The position numbers and the translations under genes were made by a program. The notes below the pieces were generated by a model that searched no databases, was not told the DNA's origin, and was given only the letters and a program-made list of their open reading frames with translations. A DNA stretch of 64,000 bases from Cryptomeria japonica (taxonomy: Eukaryota; Streptophyta; Pinopsida; Cupressales; Cupressaceae): positions 269,216,425 through 269,280,424 of the forward strand of contig NC_081415.1 of NCBI RefSeq assembly GCF_030272615.1, given 5' to 3'. The stretch's first letter is position 1. The number at the start of each line of letters is the position of its first letter. This document shows positions 49,458 to 61,225 of this stretch, in pieces.

Positions 49458-51695
49458 AATTCAGGCGGGATAAATGTTTAAATTTGAGTGTTCACGGAGA
49501 CGGAAATGGAAACGGAAATGGACAGGAGCAGACCTTGACAAAGGTAATGGGTCCACAATTGCCATGCAAGCACGGTCAAAGGCTTAGTGTGTGATGTTTA
49601 AGCCATCCCAATAATTTGCACAATCGTCCATCGGAAGTAGAGGAAAGAGAATGTATTCTTGAGAATCAACAAGTAGAGTTTGGATCATTTTGTCCTAAAC
49701 ATTTAGAGTTGTTTTAGATAGAACAACTTTTTATTCTTTGCAAGGGTTGAACTACAAGGAAACGTCCTTAGACCTTCTTTCTCCATGAATTACAACTCAT
49801 GGATCATGTGATAGTTCTAATGGAACCAGACTATAAATTCATGGTATGGATTTTTCAATATAGATTTTTACTTCTAGACATTATTTTCATTTAAGAAATT
49901 ATCAAGATTGTCAAGTTTCTATTTGTCATTTGTGTGTCGTTTTTCTTGCTAGATAATATCATGTCAATAATAATCATATCTAAGGTTGAGATAGTATAGT
50001 AATTTACAATGATACAAAGTGGTATCCCCATTATATTACCAGCAATTCCATGACTTATCTAATAGAGCTTTGAGGGTTTTTTTTTACATAGATAATAAAT
50101 CAAGATTCAACATTGATAACATTCATTCCTTGATAATGTAGCAAAAAGGAGGTTACTTTGGTGATGACTTGTAGATCAACTACCATTAAGCCAGTGTATC
50201 TGTAATCGTGACTTTAATATCCAGATGAGATGGCATCAAATAATCAAGGACACTTACCCCTAAGATGGACAACTAGCAAAAGAAAGATATTGTCCCATAT
50301 GCACAATAAATTGGGCACTTATGATCTCAATCTTGAATACTAAAAAGTATCTAACATTTGGTATATGTCCCAATTTTACATAATAGTTCTTAAATGATAA
50401 TTAAGCAACTTGGTTGTTCTATAATGGCCATACAACAATATTTCTCTTTTGCCAATTGTTACTCAATTTTGATGAAACTCTTACCAAATTGAGTTCAAGT
50501 TTTTATCACTTACTGATTTTCTTCTAGATTGAAAGAGGAATTATAACATTGAATATTGGGAAGACTTAATTCTATTTAAACACAACTTCGCTTCATCATA
50601 GTCTTGCATTGTCCACATTTAATGTTTTTGGAACTTGGTACCATATTTGAAAGGGGATATTGGGTGGGTTGAATGGTGGTTTAATGTCATCACCTATATT
50701 ACCTATTTCTTGAGACTGTTTAGTTACCAAATAGCAAGGATATTACACAAGTCATATATGGATATGTCCTTAGAGATTAGTTGATTATCAAATTGTCTCA
50801 AAGTGGCACCTTTTCATAATCCCTTATAAATTCAAGTAGCTTACTAGTGCCAACTTATAGATGTGGTCCTATGTAGGCTTCTTAAAAATCAAGTTGTAGC
50901 TCATGACCAACTCTTATATTTAGAGGAGCTCTGCTCATCTACATTTTGGTACATTTTGTTATGGCTGATGTTAACCAATCTAGTCACAATATATTTTTCT
51001 CACATTAACATATTAATATTAAAAATTGATTTTACAATTGTTGATGAGTGTACATTCAAAATATTTTTTAAAATTATAATGGCATAAAATTATTCAAAAG
51101 ACAATTGAACTTCTTTTACTTTGAAGATTTTTTTCTTAAAATAATATAATAATATTGAAAATTGATTGCAACTAGTGATGAGTCAGCTACATTCAAAATA
51201 ATTATTAATATTATAATGACACATAAAATTATTTAAAAGTTTTTAGTCTTTGACAATTACATTAACTATAGTCTTTCGCATGTGGAATGTGACCAGCATT
51301 AAATAATCATTCATTGCTATAATCTTAAAAGCACATGAGTGTATGCACTACTAAAAGAATATCCAAGTAAACTTTGGTCTAAATATATTATGTATTTATA
51401 CAAGTTTAAGATTTATCATTTATAGACTTGAAAATTGTGACTTGTTTAAGTGACTCATTTGAAATCATGAGACCTTTTAAATAGAATCCATATATTAATA
51501 TGACGTTAGAGAGTCATATGTTATTTAAAGCAAAATTATTTACTTTTCTAAATAAGATATAATTGCTTTTAACTTACAGAATTGAAACTTAAAACTTCTC
51601 TTGTGACCCTCTATTTATAATATAGTTAGATTCACATTGTATATCCATATGTCACAACCAGGAATGCAAAATTGTGCATTGCCAATTCAAAACTT
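49458..51695. other. Left (3') flank of JAZ copy Y, no gene seen
   Basis: From about 49640 (gaagtagaggaaagagaatg) it matches the flank of the Z unit at 58755-58830. From about 50900 it matches the flanks of X and Z. No coding motif is seen. Confidence 0.6.
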
Positions 51696-51849
51696 AATGA
51701 AACCATAACTATTTAAGACCTTCATACTACAGGGATGGGCATATGGTTGAACACACGTTGTAGGAACACAAGCTTCGAAACGTCACTTCTGGGAGTCGAA
51801 CCCTGCGCGCGAGAAAGGGTTGTAATGCCAGTATGATAGCCAGAGTAAG
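51696..51849 (-). mobile_element. tRNA-derived SINE insertion, Y copy only
   Basis: X and Z read continuously across this point, whereas Y has about 154 extra bases. The minus strand has tggctatcatactggcatta, then gcgcagggttcgactcccag, fitting A and B boxes of a pol III promoter. Confidence 0.65.
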
Positions 51850-53388
51850 AAATGTTAAACAAAATTGAAGAAGTCCAGTAATCTTCAGTTAATGTACTTC
51901 ACCATGATTGTACTCTCTAACAAGAAGAAACTACTGGCTGTCAAGGGTGAGATTTTAAAGGAGAAAGAGAGAGATTAGTTGGTCAGTTTTGGTGAAGATG
52001 GGCATTCACAGCTGCCTTGGCATTCTTTTTCACCAGAAAGTGCTGAAGAGAATTCTGTTGAGCAAGTGGAAAGTTTGCTGCCACAACTACATGATGTTAG
52101 TAATATTTTGTTTTATTAAATATATTAAGAAAGGAAAGAAGAGAAGATATTTATTTTCAGTCAATTAAAAGAGATAATCTGCTTTCAGAATTCTGTCAGA
52201 AAAATTTGGTGTGATTTACCAGGCTTTTGTGTGATAGAGGGTTGGCTCTGATCAGTGTGGTCCACTGAAGACATTTTTCCTGCACATGTAGTGGTGAGAA
52301 TTTGATGGGTAAATGAGGATGTGGAACTACTTTCTCTGTTAGCCATCACCATTATGGCTTCTGCCTGCATCCATTCAAGTAATATATATGAATTCCCATA
52401 TATACAGTCTTTATGTAATGTTTGATTGGAAATCAACTGCATAGCCCATCTTCATATGAGCTCTAATTAATACTGTCACTCAATTTCTGTGGAAGAAAAA
52501 AATGAATTTTTTTGAAGTTTATGGATGGGTTTACCAGGTCTGGAGACACTTCATAAACATTGACTGTTCCAGCATAGAAAATCGTGGGTTGGCTGTACTG
52601 CTGTTGGTGCTGGTTGTCTTGTGTTGAAGGAGACCTGCTAATCCATCAAAACAAGGAATGTATTGGAAATTGAATCTAACAATTAATTAATTCATCCTAA
52701 AAAAGCAAGATGTTGAAGGAAAACTTTTGTTTTGCAGAAGATCTTGGTGTGTGAGTTGAGTTTCAGATATTCAAACTCTTTCTTGGATATGAGGGTGATT
52801 TGGGCATGAGATTTTGTTGGGTATATTTGGATACAAAATAGATCTCATCATTGAGTTTCTTTAGTCAATGAATAGGGTTACATTCAAATATATTCAAATA
52901 TATAGGTAGGGGATTAGGAGATCAGATGATAGAACACTCCAACAACAGATAGAAAGTGTATCTGAATAATTAGGTTGTCCATGGTTGTTTGTATATTTGA
53001 AAAGAATCTATAAGATGATGGATTCCTTGTCTCACAAAATTAGAGATTGCAATATGTAAGATGGTTATTGTTAGGATAAATTAATTTTAGATTGGTTGGT
53101 ATAAACATTGTGAAGAATCATAAATATTTTGGACTAAGTATTATGTAATATAGGCTATAAATTAATTATATATTTTATCCTGGATACATTGACCAAGATA
53201 TTCTCTCTCTGTTATGCTGTTTTTTTTCTCTAAAGATTTGCAAACAATTTGAAAAAAAACAACATTTACCGGTTAAAACAACAAATTATTCAATCTAATC
53301 ATCATAAACCACCTCCCACTCTAGGGTCTGTGGATATAAACAACTAAAAAAGAAACCAGGACTAGTAAATCAGATTCCTTAGAGGAGG

Positions 53389-53640
53389 AGAAGATTGAAA
53401 CTGAATTCTGATGGAGTTACTTGTAGGAATCCAACAATTTTTGGACATGCATGTATGATAAAACATTGGGAAATAATGTTTGTCCCAATGTTTGTGTAGA
53501 AAATAATGAGGCTGAGACTGCTTCTTAGAGTCCATGCCTGTGGAAAAAAATGATTTAAAATAATAGTAATTGAAGAGGATTCCATGAATATAATTAACGG
53601 GTCTCTAAAAGCTTGAATTTATCAAGAAATCAGGAAGGTA
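53389..53640 (+). pseudogene. LINE RNase H relic inside JAZ Y intron 1
   Basis: The plus strand reads KLNSDGVTCRNPTIFGHACM, then, after a frame change, ENNEAETAS, and later VIEEDSMNIIN. This is the D...E...D pattern of the RNase H domain at the end of plant LINE ORF2. It has stops and frameshifts, and is absent from Z intron 1. Confidence 0.7.
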
Positions 53641-54114
53641 GTAAGACAGAAACTTGAAACAACGGACATACTTCATCAGTCATTGTTGAAGGTGTGGAAG
53701 ATAGAGGCCACAATCACAGTACTGCAGCATTCATGCAAATTGATATAATATAAAATTAATAAATAAACATTGCAGAGAAAATTTCAAGAACATTATTATT
53801 CTTTTTATCTATTTTTCCATATTATAATTTTTTTATATATATAAAGACCTTGATGAGATTTTGCTTCTAGAACAAATTACTCATTATTAGAAATTTCTTG
53901 CATACACAAGTACTTTTACTTGATCACAACTAATTGATGGGTGAACTTACCATTTATTCCAACAATTGTTTTACGAAGAGAACACGTTTGAAGACTCTCT
54001 CATAAGTTGTGCAATTGATTATCTAGAAGCTTTCATATTTAGTGATTCTATAAATGGATGTGATGGACTAGGCAAAGAATCTCTTCTCTAAACATTTGGA
54101 CAGTGATAAATTAA

Positions 54115-54275
54115 TATTAATTTAAAAGAGGGGTAAAAATTTATTGAAATTCAAAAAGAACAGTACAACAAAAGGGAAAGCAGAAAATACAGAGAGTTCT
54201 AATGAGCTTTATCCAGAGCAACAAGTTGTTCATTCCAATCTTACATATACTCGGACGCCCACTTAGCCAAACATT
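54115..54275 (-). mobile_element. Short 5'-truncated LINE 3' end in JAZ Y intron 1
   Basis: Z reads straight through (taatattatcagtattattt) where Y has about 155 extra bases. On the minus strand they end tgttctttttgaatttcaat, then aaatttttacccctctttta, a LINE-like 3' end. Confidence 0.6.
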
Positions 54276-54960
54276 AATCAGTATTATTTCATGGTTGCTC
54301 TTTGTTGAGTAAATTTATTGTCTCAATCTTTTTTTTTTGAAAGATCTGGATCTTTTCAAAAACCCATTTACTTACTAAATACATTAATCAGCATTACCAA
54401 CATCAAGAACAAGTTTACCCAGCTGATTGGACTAAAATAATAAACATGTGATGGGGTTTGCACTTTTACAGGATTCTAATGTAAGGAGATTATCATGATT
54501 CAGGCAGAAATTAGATCTTCAGGTGAAAATCACAACTGTTTAGAGTGGCTGTAATTGACTGTAAAATTGTATTCAAACCACCAAAATGCTGCCAAAAACC
54601 AGCAAAACTGACCACAGTTTAAGGAATGCTATTTTGCAGCACAAACATGATGACTTAAGACCCACATCACAAAAAAACACCTTGAGCAATCTTTAATCTA
54701 TGTGGAATCGATAACAAAAATCATTTTAAAAAAAAGTTGAAATAGAAATACCTGAATACAGGAGAAATACTTTCCCAAATAGGAGAATGGAAACCAGGAA
54801 ATGGGTTTTGGGGCACTGGTCTGTGTTTTGAGGAGCACAGAACAAAACCAGATCCAGATTACCCACTTCCCTTTCCCTTTTGAACCTCAACATAGACGTT
54901 GAGACAAATGTGCTTCTTCTTTCTCCTCATTCCCTCATGTCGTCTGTTTTTTTCATCATT

Positions 54961-54978
54961 TCACACGTCAATCTCCAT
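54961..54978 (-). promoter_or_regulatory. Short upstream ORF of JAZ Y
   Basis: ATG GAG ATT GAC GTG TGA, five codons, ends one base before the presumed start ATG at 54959. The same arrangement is found in copy Z. Confidence 0.5.
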
Positions 54979-55052
54979 TTCAGAATGTTTTGTTTTTTTC
55001 ACTAACATTGAGTTTTGGTCAAAAGTGCTTATCTAATAAAAATATATTTTTT

Positions 55053-55112
55053 TAGTAGATTTCTGGATAAGATCGTGTGCGAGCACATGATCTTATCCAA
55101 AAATCTACTATA
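55053..55112. repeat. Inverted repeat (hairpin) upstream of JAZ Y
   Basis: The arm tagtagatttctggataaga plus tcgtgtgc is followed almost at once by gagcacatgatcttatccaa plus aaatctacta. The arms of about 28 bp pair with three mismatches and a 2-4-base loop. It lies about 100-150 bp upstream of the presumed start. Confidence 0.85.
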
Positions 55113-55479
55113 AAAACTTCTATAGATTGTGAAAATCTTATATCTTTAAAAATATATTTTATTCTATAATAAATTTTTCACAATTATATGTTTTTAATAG
55201 AAATGTGTTAAAATAAATAGTTCATATATCAAATATGCTTTACTTTTCTAGATTAATGAAGACAATATGGAGCCGTCATGCTGGGGTGGCTCAACACAAC
55301 ACTCCAGTGGTGGCTTCAAGCCTTGTAGACATGAGGAAGGATGAGAACATGCACGGCCTGCATAAACTATTATACCTTTAACAGAATAATGTTTGAACAA
55401 GACGTTTCTACAGTTCATAATAATTCTTAGAATTTTTTTTTCCATAAAAATTTAATAAATTATTTAAAAATTTGATGTT

Positions 55480-55587
55480 TTGGATTATATTGATCTATTA
55501 TCAGAATTTGATTATCAACATCTGATGATAAATCATGTAGCATGGTCCAAAACATCAAATTCTAATCAACATCTGATTGATAGATTT
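55480..55587. repeat. Promoter minisatellite of JAZ Y, left part
   Basis: Two imperfect units of about 50 bp (catctgatgataaatcatgt and following). The array is interrupted by the LINE-derived insertion and continues at 57275-57465 with about four more units. Confidence 0.75.
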
Positions 55588-57274
55588 TTTTTTGATCGAT
55601 AAAGGAAGAGCCAGATTATATTATGAATATATAGAATTTACAGAGCAATAGTTTTAGCAGAGTCCCAAAAAGTGCATCCAATTCCTTCGTTTAGGAGAGA
55701 AGGAATACAAACAAACACTCCATATGAAAGTCTGAGAAAACCCTTAAAAAAGAGATTGAAGTCTAAAAGATAGAAGCTTACTGCCCTGTTTACAGAGATT
55801 ATAACGGAGTAAACAAAAAAACGTTTGAGAGACATAACAAAAAACATAAGGGAGCTAGAGGGGCCTAGCTTGCAATTTCCTATTGAGCTTCAATTGACGG
55901 GTGCTCCTTCCTTGCTCGTCCACGTCCTCTGTGCGAAGGGCGACCTCTACCATGGCCAATTCCAGTCCCACGACGATCCCTGCAAGCACGACCCCTGCTA
56001 GCCTGTTCCAAATGTGGGTTTTCATCTTCTGGTTTCGAAGGCGGAATACTGTTAGAGTCTTGCAAACTGAATAAGGTCCTCCTCCCTTCCAAGGTCTTCT
56101 AAAATCTCTCCTAGAAACCGCCATTTGAGATAGCCAAGGCCAACACCCGCAAAAACTCTGTGCCTATCCAGATCCTTCCCTTTCAAGTCAAGCAGGAAGG
56201 GATAATACTTAATCAGTTCTCCATGAGCGTTGAAGAGGATTCTATCTCCTAGCCAAGGGGCCCCAGAATCATGAATTGCTTTGTTTAGAATTTCCTGGAG
56301 CTCTTGGGTAACTTCCTCTGGGAAGAGCTTCTTGGTGAGAGACCAGACTGCCTGCTTGGCGAGTTTTAGGTCAAGCAGGGAGGCAACAAACCTTGAGGAA
56401 ATGCTGGTGTTGTCCCGAGGATATTCATCTCTGTTGAGGTGACCACTGCCCAAGATCATCTTCATAGCCAAAATGAGGGGAAAATCCGAGAAGAGGAGGA
56501 GACGCTTGAGCCTTAAGTCTGTGATTTTCTTGAAAGAAACTTGGCGCGTAGACGCCAAGAGAGAGATTGGAGTGTCAGCTCCAAAACAACAAGTGGGTCT
56601 GGGATACACGCTCATGATGAAGCCAAAAGGAGGGTCGGACGCCATGAGGGGTGAAGCAGGTTGATCAACAGAGAAGGAGAAGGACTCCGAGATAGAAAGT
56701 AGAGAGAAGGGAATGAATGCAGAATGCAGAAAATAAATGTGAAGAAGAAAGATGGCACACTATTTAAAGCCGAGTAATGAGGGTCGGGATTGCAATAAAT
56801 TTGCCAGTGAAGGTGGTGGGGGATGTTTGTCCTTGTCAAGCCAACTCACCCGGACGGGCCACGCAGACCTTAAATTGATTTGACAATATGTCAGTGATCT
56901 CGAGAGGAGGATCGAAGAAGGCATAGGTCATGACTACGGCTTAGATGACGTGCTTAACTACGGGCCCACCCTCCCAAGAGAGGTGGGATAAAATTTGAAT
57001 TGATATGACCGTTAAGCTTAACCACCATGGTGAAGTTTAAAATTAACCGTATAGCAAAATGATAAGGGCTACTACAAGATCCTAAAGGGAAACTCGCATC
57101 TGGTTGAACCTCAAGGACCCGAGCATGTCAATTGCAATGGTTTGAATGAAAAACAGAAGGATGCTCCTGATCCCAACCGTGGAGAAAAGATCCTTGGGCA
57201 GCTAATTTTGAGAGAGCATCCGCCTCTAAGTTTGCTTCTCTGTAGATGTGCTTAGCTTCATAATTGTCTATCTT
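55588..57274 (-). mobile_element. LINE-derived insertion, 1.7 kb, 17-bp target duplication
   Basis: atctgattgatagattt occurs at 55571-55587 and 57275-57291. Between them, on the minus strand, the element starts with AKHIYREANLEADALSKLAA, the end of a LINE RNase H domain. Then follow about 450 bp with a TATA-like ggctttaaatagtgtgcc, an ORF of unknown family (56645-56052), and a 3' end cttcctttatcgatcaaaaa with a poly(A) tail (T-run at 55585-55593). It lies in the minisatellite upstream of JAZ Y. Confidence 0.88.
56052..56645 (-). CDS. ORF of unknown family inside the LINE-derived insertion
   Basis: 197 codons from ATG at 56645, open to the stop at 56052. Segments include MASDPPFGFIMSVYPRPTCC, ISSRFVASLLDLKLAKQAVW and RHRVFAGVGLGYLKWRFLGE. 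The family is not recognised, but it is shared with the relic at 2554-3082. Near its end another frame (56092-55880) continues with a Arg/Gly-rich tail, SRGRACRDRRGTGIGHGRGR and so on, which looks like a nucleic-acid-binding tail. A +1 frameshift near 56090 probably separated the two. A TATA-like box lies about 120 bp upstream, at about 56760. It is downstream of the RNase H segment in the same insertion, an unusual place for a LINE ORF. Confidence 0.55.
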   Translation of the reverse strand: MASDPPFGFIMSVYPRPTCCFGADTPISLLASTRQVSFKKITDLRLKRLLLFSDFPLILAMKMILGSGHLNRDEYPRDNTSISSRFVASLLDLKLAKQAVWSLTKKLFPEEVTQELQEILNKAIHDSGAPWLGDRILFNAHGELIKYYPFLLDLKGKDLDRHRVFAGVGLGYLKWRFLGEILEDLGREEDLIQFARL

Positions 57275-57465
57275 ATCTGATTGATAGATTTATATGATTC
57301 AAAACATTGAATTCTTATTAATTTCTGATGATACATCGTATGGTATGATCCAAAATGTTTAATACTTATCAACATCTGATTATAGATCATGTAATATGAT
57401 TCAAAATGTTGAATCCTTAACATCTAATAATAGATCACGTTGTATAATCCCAGATGTCAAAATCT
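57275..57465. repeat. Promoter minisatellite of JAZ Y, right part
   Basis: About four units of roughly 49 bp with the words catctgattatagatcatgt and gatccaaaatgttgaat. It is the same repeat as at 39575-39735. Confidence 0.8.
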
Positions 57466-57793
57466 AAACTAACTCAACACAATCTGAAATTTAATAAAAG
57501 TTAGAGTCAATTTCAAGAAGCAAAAACTTTCACAGTCCACCTAATTTATTAAAAACATGTTTTAAATTATATGAATTAATTTGTAAAGATGGCTGAACTA
57601 ACTAGTCTATCAGACATGTTTCGAGGCAAAAGTTATTAAATGGGTTGTTACTTCAATTTAATAAGAGAGAGAGAGAGATTGTTACGTGAAAACTACTTTG
57701 TTGGACGTCATGAAAGGTGAATTTGTTATGTTGCAGGTGCAAAATGCACAGGAAGAAATTCCCTCCCCATGGAACTAAAACTTATTTTTATTT

Positions 57794-57799
57794 CACGTG
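57794..57799. promoter_or_regulatory. G-box CACGTG upstream of JAZ Y
   Basis: cacgtg within atttcacgtgtgattt. The X copy has cacatg at 40093. G-boxes are binding sites of MYC2-type factors that are known to activate JAZ genes. This one lies 2.8 kb from the start of Y, of which 1.7 kb is the LINE insertion. Confidence 0.4.
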
Positions 57800-58170
57800 T
57801 GATTTATTCATTGTGACTCATTTATTTCTTTATCTTGAGCGAAAAAAATTCCGTACGTTTGACAAAAAGAACCAGAGCTTGCAGGTCAAAAGAAAAATAT
57901 TATGATTAGAATTGTTTAAAGTTGAGTAGAACTTTTCTTATACCGTTATTTTCGACATATAAAATATATTTTATGATGCAAATGTTGTACAATTTATTGA
58001 TGCTCTTTTTAGTCTAAATCTCTCTTAATTATGATTATCATACTTGTGAAATAAAAATTCATTTACTTACGTACGTGAAAAATATGCAAATTTAGTATAA
58101 TGTATTGATGGCCTTTTGAATTTGAATATCTTTAAATGATTATGGGCATCATTCTAGTCTAGATTAGTTG

Positions 58171-59754
58171 TTTCTTTCAAAAGTTAATATGAATAATAAG
58201 TTAGTTGTCTACTTGTGTGAAAGGGTTAAAGAATAGTAGATAGATTCTTTCTTTTTATTTTAAAAATGTAAAATTTAATAGTATAATATATTTATAAGAA
58301 AAAATATAAAGTATATGTTTATGTATTGTTTAAGTTGTGTAAATTTTTACTTTTAAATTTTTTATTAAGAATATATATTCACACAAAATAGGTAGTTTTC
58401 ATGATATATATGAATCGAGTAAAGATTATATATGTAAGAAATCATTAGTTGGAATGAGTCTAATAAAAGATCTTAGTTCAACAATGATGTGCTAAAAAAT
58501 GGTTTGGCTACTAAAATCATAAGAATGGGCGACAAGTCAATATGTAACAATGTTAATGAGATCTTCTTGGTCACAAGCTATCAATTGACAAAACCAAGCA
58601 AACAATCATTGCTCAACTAGATTGCACCGATTCATTTGGTAAATCTATCAAAGGCGTTAGTAAATAGTGATACTCTAGATCTCCACTCCTTATGAGCGTT
58701 TCATCCTTGGTTGCTTCTCAATTAGGAGGAAATAATTTACTCAACCCTTTGTAGGAAGTAGAGGAAGGAGAATGTGTTCCTAAGAATCAACAAATAGAGT
58801 TTGGATCATTCTCTCCTAAAGATTTGGAATCAATTTAGGGGTACATGCACCAATTTGTGACATAGATATGGGGTCTTAAGATGCCACATGTTTTATGAAT
58901 TCAACAAAGTTTGAACTTCAATGAGAAATTGAAGATACTTATGCTCAAAATTTGAAGATGCAACAAGAACAAGAATTGTAGTGCTCTAAATCTACTTTTT
59001 AAACTATTTTTTTTTTAAATGGTGGAGATTGAGGGTTTCAAAAAGGGGGGCCACACAAAGTGGTCCTCTTTTTATCAAAAAAAACAAACATAGTGTTTGT
59101 TTTGTCCCCCCTAAAATGTTAACTTTGATTTGGAATTTTAAAAACTACTCTAGTGAGAAATTAGCTAACACAATGCAGTTTATGTCTAATTTTTGAAATA
59201 TGTCTATGATGTTTTACTAATTTGAGCATGTTCCCCCTAAATTTTTTGAAAACTAGTAAATTTTTAATTTTTCTTTTCTAAAACTCTAATTTGTTTCAAA
59301 ATTTGATGAACAAGTTGAAAACTATACCCAAAATACCATATGTTGGTTTTCAAGAAAATGAACACACTAATAAAATAAATTAAAGATGAAAACCTTAACA
59401 TAATCAAAATGTGAAAAAAATTATATGGTTAGATAGGTAAGAGAGAGATTAACATCATTGTGGTATTTCCTAATGCATTAATGTGGCGAGCACCAAATGC
59501 ATTTGTAATTTTGTAATTTTCATTTGTTGCCAAATGTAAAAATGCATTTACTTTTGGTGAGCACCAAATTTGGTGCTGACCAAATATAAATGCATTTTTA
59601 GAATATAATTCACATTTCAATATATCTTTCTTCTTTCTTATACTTTAAGTTATACTTCATTTATATATTGGTAGTATGTTTGAGAGTGGTTTTAGATCTT
59701 TAAGATTTATAGTGAAATCTCAAAAATCAATAGCCTTCTATCAACATTCTCTTG
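58171..59754. other. Spacer between JAZ Y and Z units, no gene seen
   Basis: AT-rich. 58755-58830 resembles 49640-49710. A poly-T/poly-A zone lies near 59010-59090. It contains the palindrome at 59553-59584. Confidence 0.5.
59553..59584. repeat. 32-bp palindrome
   Basis: tttggtgagcaccaaa is followed by tttggtgctgaccaaa, which is self-complementary with one mismatch per arm. Further copies of gagcaccaaatgcattt and aatgcattt surround it (59486-59600), suggesting a small MITE-like foldback. Confidence 0.75.
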
Positions 59755-59862
59755 CTCTCTCTTTCTCACTCTCTTTATCCTCCTAAACTATAGACCTAGG
59801 TCTCCCTCTCTCTTCTTTTGTCTACTTTCTACCTCTATCTTACTCCCTTCTCTCTCCCCTTA
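59755..59862. repeat. Short CT-rich tract
   Basis: About 100 bp of pyrimidine-rich sequence directly before the Z unit begins at about 59865. Confidence 0.7.
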
Positions 59863-60154
59863 TTGAATTAAGTTCAAATATGATGTTGGTAAGGTTTATA
59901 TTGCTTGGCACCAACTACTTAATAATATCTTGGGAAAGATTGTCCATTTGATGTAGAATAGTTGTGCACATCCTTAAGATATTTCTAGGAAAATATGTGT
60001 TACAACAACAAAAGGTTTCATGATTCTTAGATGATATATGTTCTCAATGTGGTTGTTCTATATTTTAAGAGTAAGAAAAGTTTCAACAAACTTTTGGGTC
60101 TACATTTTGTTACCAAGAGATTTATAATGGGCAATTTTTTAAAATATATATAGA

Positions 60155-60161
60155 GTTACTA

Positions 60162-60256
<95 letters not shown>

Positions 60257-61018
60257 GTCTTTAATTTATTTATGTCTTCTCTATAGCTAATGATTATCCT
60301 TTGAAAAATTCTCATGTTAATATAATAGTAAATTGAAATTAATAGTATAGTTGCTGGTGAATGCCACACTCAATATATTTATTAAAATTATATGACACAT
60401 AAAATTATTTAAAAGAAAATTCTTTAACTTTGAAATTTTTTGTCAAATTAATATAATAATAATGAAAATGGATTAAAGTAATGAGGAAGACTACATTCAA
60501 AATAATTTTTAAAATTGTCATGAGACATCAAATTAATATAATAATTGAACTTCTTTTACTTTGAATAATTTTTCTCACTTTAATATAATAAGTTTGAAAA
60601 TTGATTACTACCATATACATTCTATACATAAAAATTCATTATGTTGATAAAAAATGAAGTATTTAATTTATTTACGTCTTCTCTATAGCTAATGATTATC
60701 CTTTGAAGAATTCTCATGTTAATATAATAGTAAATTGAAAAATGATAGTATAGTTGTTCCTGAATGCTACATTCAATATATTTATTAAAATTATATGACA
60801 CATAAAATTATTTAAAAGAAAATTCTTTTACTTTGAAGATTTTTTGTCAAATTAATATAATAATAATGAAAATGGATTACAACTAATGATTAAGGCTACA
60901 TTCAAAATAATTTTTAAAATTGTCATGACACATCAAATTATTTAAAAGACTTGATTGAATTTCTTGTACTTTGAATAATTTTTCTCACTTCAATATAATA
61001 AGTTTGAAAATTGATTAC
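60155..61018. repeat. Tandem duplication of about 430 bp with (AT)n expansion
   Basis: 60155-60604 and 60605-61018 share, in the same order, tactaccatata, aatgaagt(c/a)tttaattt, cttctctatagctaatgatt, ttatatgacacataaaatta and aaaattgatta. The first unit has a (AT)n run at 60164-60253. X has only one copy (from 36605). Confidence 0.8.
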
Positions 61019-61137
61019 AGCTAATAAAGAATGCTACAATCAAAATAAAAAATATAATAATACATAAAATATTATAAAAAAAAATCCAACTTCTTCTACT
61101 TTAGAGAATTATGTTTTAAAAAATCAATTGAAAATTA

Positions 61138-61225
61138 AAACCCATCAAAGACCCCACCCTGTCTTAGGAGTGAATCAGGACTTGAACTTGAGTGGGTAGC
61201 TCACTTGAGCTAAACTCTCCCAACC
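61138..61225 (-). mobile_element. tRNA-derived SINE-like relic (JAZ copy Z flank)
   Basis: acccatcaaagaccccaccc and gtgaatcaggacttgaactt match 36830-36935 in the X flank. Confidence 0.45.

Larger units (their letters stand above)
51983..54959 (-). pseudogene. JAZ: JAZ copy Y, pseudogene with complete exon plan
   Basis: The exons match copy Z: 54959-54752, 52634-52535 (100 nt), 52364-52220 (145 nt), 52077-51983 (95 nt), with all GT/AG borders kept. Exon 1 has an in-frame TGA at codon 11. It has also lost one unit of the 33-bp repeat, with a frameshift after NLDLVLFCAPQNTDQ. Exon 2 keeps PTIFYAGTVNVYEVSPDL and exon 3 keeps AEAIMVMANRESSSTSSF. The Jas exon reads NFPLAQQNSLQHFLVKKNAK, so the key Arg and Glu residues are lost. 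Intron 1 is 2.1 kb, against 1.0 kb in Z, because of LINE insertions. A translated product without the N-terminus is conceivable but unlikely. Confidence 0.85.
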
